A stretch of 64,000 nucleotides of DNA from Actinomycetota bacterium. GTDB lineage: Bacteria > Actinomycetota > Actinomycetes > Actinomycetales > Microbacteriaceae. The notes below the pieces were generated by a model. That model saw nothing but the letters and a program-made list of their open reading frames with translations. It was not told where the DNA came from and made no database searches. The first letter of the stretch is position 1; every line of letters begins with the position of its first letter. Shown here one piece after another: positions 54,161 through 61,764 of the stretch. Location of the stretch: positions 124,001-188,000 of the forward strand of contig JAIUPK010000004.1 of NCBI GenBank assembly GCA_020160915.1, given 5' to 3'. The position numbers and the translations under genes were made by a program.

Positions 54161-55162
54161 CTACTCGCGGGCGGGCGTGGCTTCCTGCGAAGCAGCCCGG
54201 GCTGCGGCCTGTGCCTCACGGGCGGCCTTGCGCAGCGCCTTGTCACTCGCACTTCGGTCGCCGAGTGCTCCGGGCGTCCAGATCTCGACGTCCTCAGCGG
54301 TGTAATCGGACTTGGATGCGCGCCGCTTGAGGGCTGGCACGACAGTGCCCGGCGCGAGCCGTCGCGCGGTCAGCAGGAACCCCGTGTGACCGATCATGCG
54401 GTGGTCGGGGCGCACCGCCAGCCCCTCGACGTGCCAGGTGCGCACGAGCGTCTCGCTCGGCTCGGGATCGGTGAACTGCCCGGTCGCCCGAATCGCCTCG
54501 GCGACCCTCGAGAGCTGAGTCACCGTGGCGATGTAGCAGATGAGCACTCCGCCCGGGGTCAGCGCGGTCGCGCACACGTCCAAGCATTCCCACGGCGCGA
54601 GCATGTCGAGCACGATGCGGTCGACCGAGCCGGCCTCGAGGGTGGCGGGGAGCGCATCCTGTAGGTCTCCGACCATGACCGACCAGTTCTCGGGCTGGGC
54701 TCCCAGGAAGGCACCCACGTTGCCCTGCGCCACGTCAGCGAACTCCTGCCGGCGCTCGAATGACACGAGCCTGCCCGCCGGGCCGATGGCCCGAAGCAGC
54801 CACAGCGAGAGCGCCCCAGATCCCACCCCGGCCTCGACGACCGTGGCACCGGGGAAGATGTCGGCCTGGCCGAGTATCTGCGCTGCATCCTTCGGGTAGA
54901 TGATGGCGGCTCCGCGGGGCATCGACATGACGAAGTCGGTGAGGAGGGGGCGTAGGGCGAGGTACTCGATGCCGTTGCTCGAGGTGACGACCGAGGCATC
55001 CGGAGCACCGATGATGAGGTCGTGGCTGAGTACGCCGTGGTGGGTGTGAAACTCGCCTCCCACCTCCAGAGTCACGGTGTTGAGTCGGCCCTTGGGGCCG
55101 GTCAGCTGCACTCGGTCGCCGGCTCGGAACGGCCCGCTCTGGCGGCGAATCGCGTCGCTCAC
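54161..55162 (-). CDS. trmI: TrmI, tRNA (adenine-58-N1)-methyltransferase
   Basis: Makes m1A58 in the T-loop of tRNAs, stabilising them. 333 residues. N-terminal beta domain (FRAGDRVQLTGPKGRLNTVTLE), then the Rossmann fold: VEAGVGSGALSLWL for SAM binding and DRIVLDMLAPWECL, the DMLxPW motif. The C-terminal Ala/Arg/Glu tail is low complexity. GTG 55162 overlaps the HAD stop (GTGA). In proteasome-bearing actinobacteria trmI borders the arc/dop/pup/prc genes; here FKBP follows directly. Confidence 0.92.
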   Translation of the reverse strand: MSDAIRRQSGPFRAGDRVQLTGPKGRLNTVTLEVGGEFHTHHGVLSHDLIIGAPDASVVTSSNGIEYLALRPLLTDFVMSMPRGAAIIYPKDAAQILGQADIFPGATVVEAGVGSGALSLWLLRAIGPAGRLVSFERRQEFADVAQGNVGAFLGAQPENWSVMVGDLQDALPATLEAGSVDRIVLDMLAPWECLDVCATALTPGGVLICYIATVTQLSRVAEAIRATGQFTDPEPSETLVRTWHVEGLAVRPDHRMIGHTGFLLTARRLAPGTVVPALKRRASKSDYTAEDVEIWTPGALGDRSASDKALRKAAREAQAAARAASQEATPARE

Positions 55163-55830
55163 ATCGCCGCCGAGGTCGCGAGAACCCTGCCCAGGTCGGC
55201 CAGGGTGCGTCCTTCGAGGGTCGGCCACAGCACGTGCGCAGAACCCTCCTCGATGGGAACGATGAAGGGGATGCCCACGACGGTCGTGCCCGCCGCGCGA
55301 GCAGACGCGATGCCGGGCACCGAGTCCTCCAGTGCGACGCAGTAGCGGGGGTCGACGCCCAGCGCCGCAGCGCCCTTGAGATACGGTTCGGGATGCGGCT
55401 TGCTCGCGACAACGTCGTCTCCGGACACCACGGCGTCGAAGCCGTGGAAGCCGAGTCGGTCGGCGACATGATGGGCCATCCGGCCGATCGACATCGTGAC
55501 GAGGGCGGTCGCGACACCAGCCTCCCGAATCTCGGTCAGCAGCTCGCGTGCTCCGGGGCGCCACGGGATTCCGAACTCGACGAGTTGCTCGAGTACCCGG
55601 TCGGTGAGGCGATCGATGATCTCGTCCTCGGTGAGGGTCACACCCTTGGCCTGGATGATTCGCGCCGACTCCCAAAGACCCGAGCCGACCAGTTGCAGCG
55701 CTTCCTCATGACTCCAGTCACCCCCGAAGTCGTGGATGAGCTCCGTCTCGGCGGCGATCCAGTAGGGCTCGGTGTTGACGAGTGTTCCGTCCATATCCCA
55801 GAGGACGGCGGCGGGGTGGCTGTGGGTCAC
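55159..55830 (-). CDS. HAD-superfamily phosphatase
   Basis: 223 residues. Motif I DMDGTLVNTEPYW (nucleophile Asp and acid-base Asp), motif II TMS, motif III lysine in ASKPHPEPYL, motif IV EDSVPGI. A helical cap follows motif I, so subfamily IA (beta-phosphoglucomutase/Gph-like). Substrate unknown. GTG 55830 chosen; it lies eight bases after TACGAT (55844-55839). A TTG three codons further up is the alternative. Coupled to trmI. Confidence 0.85.
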   Translation of the reverse strand: MTHSHPAAVLWDMDGTLVNTEPYWIAAETELIHDFGGDWSHEEALQLVGSGLWESARIIQAKGVTLTEDEIIDRLTDRVLEQLVEFGIPWRPGARELLTEIREAGVATALVTMSIGRMAHHVADRLGFHGFDAVVSGDDVVASKPHPEPYLKGAAALGVDPRYCVALEDSVPGIASARAAGTTVVGIPFIVPIEEGSAHVLWPTLEGRTLADLGRVLATSAAM

Positions 55831-55896
55831 AACCCACAATCGTAGTTCTATCCTTGTCAGAGGGCCGCCGACGGCGGAGCCCCGGCAGGGAGAGAC

Positions 55897-56784
55897 GTGG
55901 CAGGCAGCAAATTCGCGGGCGAACGGCTACTCGTCGTCGCCTTCGAGGGCTGGAACGACGCTGGCGAGGCCGCGAGCGGTGCGGTACGCACTCTCAAGGA
56001 GGCCTTGGACCTCTACCCCATTGCCGAGGTGGACCCCGAGGACTACTTCGACTACCAGTTCAATCGGCCGTCGGTAGCGGCGGACGAGGACGGCAATCGG
56101 CAGATCGTCTGGCCCGCCGTCACCATCTACGGACCGACCCAGCCCAACTCCGGGCGACAGTCCGAGGTGTATCTGCTACTCGGCACCGAGCCGTCGCGCG
56201 GCTGGAAGACCTTCACCCGGGAAATTCTCGACACGGTCGACGAGAACGGCATCACCTCGATCATCTTCCTCGGAGCGATGCTTGCCGACGTGCCGCACTC
56301 ACGGCCGATCTCGGTGTTCACGAGCAGCGAGAACGCCGCAGTGCGCTCCGAACTCGCCATCGAACGCAGCGGCTACGAGGGTCCGGTGGGAATTCTCTCC
56401 GTGCTGGCGGATGCCGCGGAGAAGATCGGCATCACGACGATGTCGATCTGGGCCTCGGTGCCCCACTACGTTCACAATGCTCCCTCGCCCAAGGCGACGC
56501 TGGCGATCATCGACAAGCTCGAGGAGATCATCGGCATCGACATCCCCCGCGGGGAGCTCGAGAGCGAGGCCGCGGCCTGGGAGAGCGGCATCGACGCACT
56601 CGCCGGCGATGATGACGACATGGCCAGCTACATCGAGCAGCTCGAACAGGCGCGCGACACTGTCGACTCCCCCGAGGCGAGCGGGGAGGCGATCGCTCAG
56701 GAGTTCGAGCGCTACCTTCGCCGTGGCGGCGACAAGCCCGACGCCGGTTCGGCCGGCGACGAGCCGTGGCGGCCCGCGCCGTAG
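55897..56784 (+). CDS. PAC2 family protein
   Basis: 295 residues with the PAC2 (proteasome-assembly-chaperone-2-like) fold: FEGWNDAGEAASGAVRTL, the FDYQFNRPSV segment, LGAMLADVPHSRP, and GPVGILSVLADAAEKIGITTMSIWASVPHY in two parts. Bacterial members have no settled function, and this locus has no proteasome genes. GTG 55897 with AGGGAGA upstream. Divergent from the HAD gene. An acidic C-terminal tail (EQLEQARDTV) follows the domain. Confidence 0.85.
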   Translation: MAGSKFAGERLLVVAFEGWNDAGEAASGAVRTLKEALDLYPIAEVDPEDYFDYQFNRPSVAADEDGNRQIVWPAVTIYGPTQPNSGRQSEVYLLLGTEPSRGWKTFTREILDTVDENGITSIIFLGAMLADVPHSRPISVFTSSENAAVRSELAIERSGYEGPVGILSVLADAAEKIGITTMSIWASVPHYVHNAPSPKATLAIIDKLEEIIGIDIPRGELESEAAAWESGIDALAGDDDDMASYIEQLEQARDTVDSPEASGEAIAQEFERYLRRGGDKPDAGSAGDEPWRPAP

Positions 56785-56795
56785 CTTCCGGATAG

Positions 56796-56836
56796 CCGGT
56801 ATCGATACGCCGCTGTGCGGCTACTCGACCAGCCGG
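56796..56836. repeat. second REP-like palindromic element, overlapping the mshC 3' end
   Basis: Starts CCGGTATCGATACGCC, has a GCCGC-TGT-GCGGC hairpin in the middle, and ends TCGACCAGCCGG. The mshC stop (56821-56823) and last codons (RLVE) are read from it. Confidence 0.6.
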
Positions 56837-58041
56837 ACGCCCAGAAGTGCAGCAATCGCGTCGAGGTCACCGCCGCCCGGCGGCTGGTGGGCGGCGATCC
56901 GCGCGTCAACGCGCGCCAGTGCCGACGGGGTGTCGAGGTCGTCGGCGAGGGTCGTCCTGAGCTCCTGCGTGAGCGTGCCGTGCCGGCGGCCCGGGGTCGG
57001 GGCCCACGCCAGCCACGAGGTGAGTCTGGCCTGGGCCGACTCGAGCAGGGCATCCGTCCACTCCCACCCGCCGCGGTAGTGCTGGCTCAGGATCGCGAGA
57101 CGGATCGCTCGCGGATCCACGCCCTGGTCGATCAGTCGTGAGACCAGCACGAGATTGCCGAGGGACTTGCTCATCGGCGTTCCCTGGTACGACACGAGGC
57201 CGACGTGGGACCACAGGTGGGCGTGCTGGTGGCCGGTGAGCGCAGCCGTGTGACCCGCGGTGAATTCGTGGTGGGGGAAGGCCAGATCGGCTCCCCCACC
57301 GTTGACGGCGATGGGAAGTTCCAGCAGTTGCTGTGCGATCACCGAGCACTCGATGTGCCAGCCCGGTCGCCCATCGCCGAGCACGGTGGTCCAGCTCGGG
57401 TCGCCGTCGATGTGACCGCGCCACAGCACCGGATCCAGCGGGTCCCGCTTGCCCTCTCGGTCAGGGTCGCCGCCGCGCTGAGCCGCCAGGGCGAGCATCG
57501 TCTCGCGATCCAGGCCGCTCTCCTGTCCCAGATGCCACGGGGACGCGATCGCAGCAGCTGCACTGTCGAAGTACAGGTCGTCGCCGACCGGGTAGGCGAT
57601 ACCGATATCGACGAGCCGCTTGACGGCCTCGGCGGCCGCGTCAATGGTGTCCGTGACGGCCACGTAGTCGTCGGGCGGGATGACGCCGAGCGCCTCCATG
57701 TCGCTCCGGAACAGGTCGATCTGGGTCGCCGCCAACTCGCGCCAGTCCACCCCGGTGTCCCTGGCGCGCTGAAGCAGCGGGTCGTCCACGTCCGTCGCGT
57801 TCTGCACGTAGTGCACATCGTGGCCGGCATCCAGCCAGAGTCGGATGAGGGTGTCGAACGCCAGGTAGGTCGCGGCATGGCCGATGTGCGTCGCGTCGTA
57901 GGGCGTGATCCCGCAGACGTAGATGCCGAGCACCGGCGTCTGCCGGGTCTCGATGACGTGGCCGGTCGCCGTGTCGTACAGGCGAGGTACTGGACCGTAG
58001 CCGTCCAGCCGGGGAACTGTCGGGCGCGCCCACGACCTCAT
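56821..58041 (-). CDS. mshC: MshC, mycothiol ligase (CysS paralogue)
   Basis: Joins cysteine to GlcN-inositol with ATP in mycothiol synthesis. 406 residues. Class I synthetase fold: YVCGITPYDATHIGHA (zinc Cys43 and HIGH-type motif), PGWHIECSVIA and FPHHE (further zinc ligands), TPMSKSLGN (KMSKS). It is shorter than CysS and lacks its C-terminal domain; the GITPYDATHIGHAATYL form is typical of MshC. ATG 58041 overlaps the uppP stop. The last codons lie in a REP-like repeat. Confidence 0.93.
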   Translation of the reverse strand: MRSWARPTVPRLDGYGPVPRLYDTATGHVIETRQTPVLGIYVCGITPYDATHIGHAATYLAFDTLIRLWLDAGHDVHYVQNATDVDDPLLQRARDTGVDWRELAATQIDLFRSDMEALGVIPPDDYVAVTDTIDAAAEAVKRLVDIGIAYPVGDDLYFDSAAAAIASPWHLGQESGLDRETMLALAAQRGGDPDREGKRDPLDPVLWRGHIDGDPSWTTVLGDGRPGWHIECSVIAQQLLELPIAVNGGGADLAFPHHEFTAGHTAALTGHQHAHLWSHVGLVSYQGTPMSKSLGNLVLVSRLIDQGVDPRAIRLAILSQHYRGGWEWTDALLESAQARLTSWLAWAPTPGRRHGTLTQELRTTLADDLDTPSALARVDARIAAHQPPGGGDLDAIAALLGVRLVE

Positions 58042-58889
58042 AGCGGGCTGAGGATGCCGAGCGAGAGCAGCACGATCAGCGTGGTGCCGAGCAGGATGCG
58101 GTAGATCACGAAGGGCAGGAAGGAGCGCTTCTCGATGTACCTCATCAGGAAGGCGATCACGGCGTAGCCCACCACGAACGCGACGACTGTGGCGACGAGA
58201 GTCTCGGGATAGCCGTAAGCCCCCTCGGGCTCACCGAAGCTGTGCACGAGCTCGTACAGTCCGCTCCCGAAGACGGCCGGGATCGCGAGAAGGAATCCGT
58301 ATCGGGCCGCCGCGGGCCTCGTGTAACCGAGCATTCGGCCCGCGGTCATCGTCGAACCGGAGCGGGAGACACCCGGGATCAGAGCGAGCACTTGGGCCAG
58401 GCCGATGATGATGCCGTGGCCGTAGGTCATCTGGTTCAGCTCGCGCACCCGGGGTGCGAGCAGGTCGGCGAGGCCGAGGATGATGCCGAACACGATCAGC
58501 ACGATCGCGATGAGCCACAGGTCGCGGAACACCGAGCGGATGGTGTCCTGGGCGAGGAACCCGATGATGACGATCGGGATGGTGCCGATGATGATCAGCC
58601 AGCCGAGACGCACGTCCGGGTCATCCTTGGGGATGTTCACTGCGTGCGCGCCCTTGCTGGAGCCGAAATGCCGGAACCATCGACCGATGATGCGCACGAT
58701 GTCCTTGCGGAAGTACAGGATCACCGCGAGCTCGGTGCCGAGCTGCGTGATGGCGGTGAACGTCGCGCCGGGGTCGGTCGCCGACGGCAGGAACTCGCCG
58801 GCGATGCGCAGGTGGGCACTCGAGGAGATGGGAAGGAACTCGGTCAGGCCCTGGATGAGCCCGAGGATGATCGCCTCGATGAATCCCAC
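58038..58889 (-). CDS. uppP: UppP/BacA, undecaprenyl-diphosphatase
   Basis: Removes a phosphate from undecaprenyl diphosphate to recycle the lipid carrier for peptidoglycan. 283 residues, about eight membrane segments. Active-site motifs: GLTEFLPISSSAHL at the start (catalytic Glu) and LIPGVSRSGSTM. GTG start 58889 with AGGAG six bases upstream. It is upstream of mshC with a four-base overlap, as in mycobacteria where both lie in the same region. Confidence 0.94.
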   Translation of the reverse strand: MGFIEAIILGLIQGLTEFLPISSSAHLRIAGEFLPSATDPGATFTAITQLGTELAVILYFRKDIVRIIGRWFRHFGSSKGAHAVNIPKDDPDVRLGWLIIIGTIPIVIIGFLAQDTIRSVFRDLWLIAIVLIVFGIILGLADLLAPRVRELNQMTYGHGIIIGLAQVLALIPGVSRSGSTMTAGRMLGYTRPAAARYGFLLAIPAVFGSGLYELVHSFGEPEGAYGYPETLVATVVAFVVGYAVIAFLMRYIEKRSFLPFVIYRILLGTTLIVLLSLGILSPL

Positions 58890-58903
58890 CGTGAACTCCT
58901 GCC

Positions 58904-60211
58904 TTAGTAGTTGAGCAGCAGGTCGCCGAGAACCCGCCTGCCAAACACTAATGCGTCAAGCGGCACCCGCTCGTCAACGCCGTGGAACATCGCGGGGAAG
59001 TCGAGATCCGCGGGCAGTTGCAGCGGCGCGAAACCGTAGCCCTTGATTCCCAGCTTCGCCAGCGCCTTGTTGTCGGTGCCACCGGAGAGCAGGTAGGGCA
59101 GCACCGGGGCACCCGGGTCGTGAGCCTGCAGAGAGCCGATCATCGCGTCGACCAGCGGCCCATCGAAGCTGTTCTCCAGGCCGATATCGCTGTGCATGAC
59201 GACGATCTCGATGTCGTCGCCGATGAGCGCGCGCACTTCGGCGAGCACCTGCTCCTCCTCGCCGGGCAGGGTACGGATATCGATGAGCGCCTCGGCGGTG
59301 TCGGGAATCACGTTGTGCTTGTACCCCGCCTTCAGCAGGGTGGGGTTCGTCGTGGTGCGCAGGGTGGCCTGGATGAAGCCCGCGGCCGTGCCGGTCGAGA
59401 GCACGATCTCCTCAGGACCGAGGCGCTGCGGATCGACCTGCATGATGCGGGCGAGTTCTGAGACGAGCAGCTCAGTGGTCGCCGTCAGGTGCACAGGCCA
59501 ATCTCGGCGCCCGAGCGTGGCGACGGCCTCCGCAAGCTTCGTGATGGCATTGTTCGGGATGACGCGGCTCCCGTGTGCGGCAACCCCGCGTGCCACGAGC
59601 TTGATCCACACCAGCGCCTTCTCGCCGGTCTGCAGCAGGTAGGAGCGCTGGCCGTTCAGGTGCACCGAGTAGCCGCCCACCTCGCTGATCGCCTCCGTAG
59701 CGCCCGCGAACAGCTCCGGCCGGTTGTCGACGACGTAGTGCGAGCCGAACACTCCCCCGTTCTCCTCGTCCGAGAAGAACGCGATGACCAGGTCGCGTGC
59801 GGGCCGCTTGCCGGCGCCGAGGATGTCCTGCAGGGCGGCGATGATCATCGCGTCCATGTTCTTCATGTCGACGGCGCCGCGGCCCCAGAGCAGCCCGTCA
59901 CGGATGACGCCGCCGAACGGATCCACCGTCCAGTTGGTGGGGTCGGCGGGCACGACATCGGTGTGGCCGTGCACGACGAGCGCCGGCCTGGTGCGGTCGG
60001 CTCCCTCGACTCGAGCGATGACGCTCGTGCGGCCGGTCGCGGCATCCACGTACTCGGGAACCAGGTCGAGCTGCTCGAGCAGCGCACCGAGGTACTCCGC
60101 GGCGTCGGTCTCACCGTTGGACCGACCCTCACCGAAGTTGGTCGTGTCGAAGCGAATGAGCTCCTGGGCGATGCGGGCTGTGTCTTCGAGCTGCTCGGTC
60201 ACAGTCACCAC
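58904..60211 (-). CDS. M20 family peptidase (ArgE/DapE-like)
   Basis: 435 residues. Metal motifs: VVHGHTDVVPADPTNW, LWGRGAVDMKNMDA, FFSDEENGG and, near the end, MFHGVDERVP (final His). A cytosolic deacylase or peptidase; not clearly DapE or ArgE since it stands alone. GTG 60211 is listed, but GTG 60202 (VTEQLED) is possible: TACGGT ends seven bases before it. Fourteen bases before uppP on the same strand. Confidence 0.85.
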   Translation of the reverse strand: MVTVTEQLEDTARIAQELIRFDTTNFGEGRSNGETDAAEYLGALLEQLDLVPEYVDAATGRTSVIARVEGADRTRPALVVHGHTDVVPADPTNWTVDPFGGVIRDGLLWGRGAVDMKNMDAMIIAALQDILGAGKRPARDLVIAFFSDEENGGVFGSHYVVDNRPELFAGATEAISEVGGYSVHLNGQRSYLLQTGEKALVWIKLVARGVAAHGSRVIPNNAITKLAEAVATLGRRDWPVHLTATTELLVSELARIMQVDPQRLGPEEIVLSTGTAAGFIQATLRTTTNPTLLKAGYKHNVIPDTAEALIDIRTLPGEEEQVLAEVRALIGDDIEIVVMHSDIGLENSFDGPLVDAMIGSLQAHDPGAPVLPYLLSGGTDNKALAKLGIKGYGFAPLQLPADLDFPAMFHGVDERVPLDALVFGRRVLGDLLLNY

Positions 60212-60301
60212 CGTACCCGCTGCATCCGTCTCGCGAATGTGACCTCGAGGTCATGCTATTCTCGTACGTCGGTGGTTCTGAAGTCAGGGAATCGCCACTG
60301 C
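60212..60301. promoter_or_regulatory. region between the M20 gene and tRNA-Leu with a 12-bp palindrome
   Basis: GACCTCGAGGTC at 60241-60252 is a perfect palindrome. TATTCT at 60257-60262, five bases on, is a likely -10 for the tRNA gene. The palindrome would overlap its -35 zone. Confidence 0.4.
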
Positions 60302-60386
60302 GCGCGGATGGCGGAAATGGCAGACGCGCTAGCTTGAGGTGCTAGTGCCCGTATAGGGCGTGGGGGTTCAAGTCCCCCTTCGCGCA
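60302..60386 (+). tRNA. tRNA-Leu, anticodon GAG
   Basis: 85 bases, class II with a long variable arm (TGCCCGTATAGGGCG). Acceptor GCGCGGA (60302-60308) pairs with TTCGCGC (60379-60385), discriminator A. The anticodon stem CTAGC/GCTAG encloses TTGAGGT, so the anticodon is GAG and reads CUC and CUU. T-arm GGGGG-TTCAAGT-CCCCC. CCA is not encoded. Confidence 0.97.
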
Positions 60387-60392
60387 CAGAAT

Positions 60393-60428
60393 GAAGAAGA
60401 GCGTCACCCTCGGGTGGCGCTCTTCTTC
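60393..60428. terminator. terminator between tRNA-Leu and the beta-propeller gene
   Basis: A 17-bp stem with one G-U pair: GAAGAAGAGCG start at 60393 and its complement ending at 60428, loop TC between. It serves the tRNA and, in the other direction, the convergent propeller gene. Confidence 0.8.
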
Positions 60429-60441
60429 GCTTCGGTCTCGG

Positions 60442-61584
60442 TCAGGTATGCGATGGTCGACGGCGGATCGCGGCCATCGCAAGCCCCGCCAGGATCACCA
60501 TGCCCGCGACGCCGAGTAGTGGCAGCGGGTTGAGTCCCGTCGAGGCTAGAGCCGGGACGTCCTTGATGACTGAGACCGTGTTGTTGCTGTTGTTGGTGAC
60601 GTAGACGGTCGCGCCGTCGGGACTGACAGCGACCGACCACGCGCCTGCCCCGGTCGGGAGTGCAACCGTGCTCAGCACTGTGGCGGAGGCAACGTCGATG
60701 ACCAGCACGCTGGCGTCGCGCACGGCGACGTAGGCCTTCAACCCATCGGGGCTGAACGCGATGGACCAGGGGTTCTCACCCGAGGGTAACGGGACAATCG
60801 GGCTGCCCACGATGCTGTCGGTGGCAGTGTCGATCACCTCCACAGTTCCCGTACCACCACCCGCGTTGGCGATGTAGGCTTGGGCTCCGTCCGGGCTGAA
60901 CTCCACCGAGTGCGGCGCCGATCCCGGCGCCAGGGCGATCACCGTGGCGCTGAGAGTGTCAGTCGCGACAGTGATGACCGAGATGGTGTCTGTGAAGTAG
61001 TTGGCCACATACGCTTTCGTGCCGTCGGGACTGAACGAGACTGCCACCGGGTACGACCCTGCGGGGAGCGCGATCACTGTTGGATCCAGCAGATCCGTTG
61101 CCCCGTCGATCACCGAGATGGTGTCGTTGTCGGCGTTGGCGACATAGGCCTTCGCGCCGTCGGGGCTGAACCTGACCGCATACGGGCCCGAGCCGACCGG
61201 CAGAACGATCGTCGAGGTGACGGTGTCGGTCGCAACGTCGATGACGGAAACGGTGTGGCTGAACGAGTTGGCAACGTACGCTTTGGTTCCGTCCGGGCTG
61301 AAGGCCACGGATCCCGGCGAGGCAGACCCGGGCAGAGCTATGGGGGTTGCCGCGAGCGTACCTGTGGCTGCGTCGATGACCTCGACGGTGTCGGTGCCCG
61401 TGTGGGCGACGTAGACCTTGGTGCCATCCGGGCTGACTGCCAACCCCGACGGTCCCGCGCTTCCCGGCAGCACGATGGTGGCTACCACACCAAGCGCAGC
61501 CCAGACCGGCCCTGCGACGGAGACGGACAGTGCGGTTGCCGCGATGATGGCGGCAATAGCACGGGACCTGTGGCGTGCACTCAT
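60442..61584 (-). CDS. cell-wall-anchored YVTN-type beta-propeller protein
   Basis: 380 residues. Sec signal peptide (cleavage after about VWA), then seven blades of 42-50 residues, each with SPDG-x-x-x-YV-N and a T-V/I-x-VID strand. The end is a sorting signal: LASTG, a membrane helix (PLPLLGVAGMVILAGLAMAA) and a RRR tail. LAxTG is the class E sortase form. Surface display is thus likely; the ligand is unknown. No sortase gene in the window. Start ATG 61584 with GAGGAAG upstream. Confidence 0.85.
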   Translation of the reverse strand: MSARHRSRAIAAIIAATALSVSVAGPVWAALGVVATIVLPGSAGPSGLAVSPDGTKVYVAHTGTDTVEVIDAATGTLAATPIALPGSASPGSVAFSPDGTKAYVANSFSHTVSVIDVATDTVTSTIVLPVGSGPYAVRFSPDGAKAYVANADNDTISVIDGATDLLDPTVIALPAGSYPVAVSFSPDGTKAYVANYFTDTISVITVATDTLSATVIALAPGSAPHSVEFSPDGAQAYIANAGGGTGTVEVIDTATDSIVGSPIVPLPSGENPWSIAFSPDGLKAYVAVRDASVLVIDVASATVLSTVALPTGAGAWSVAVSPDGATVYVTNNSNNTVSVIKDVPALASTGLNPLPLLGVAGMVILAGLAMAAIRRRPSHT

Positions 61585-61764
61585 GAGACTTCCTCTCGCG
61601 GCTCTCCCAGCACACGCTAGCTGAACCCTCCCGAGCCCAGCAAGGGAAAGCTCCGCCGACGGCAGATGCTCCGTGTGCGCTGGATCGCCTCGGCGGTTCT
61701 CTGCATGAGAACACTCTCATCAGCGCGGCACACCTGCGGGTGCGTCGGAGTCGATAATCAGAGG

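Noticed and set aside
55163-55675. Upstream extension of trmI to 504 codons
   Set aside because: Overlaps the HAD gene; TrmI's N-terminal domain starts at GTG 55162.
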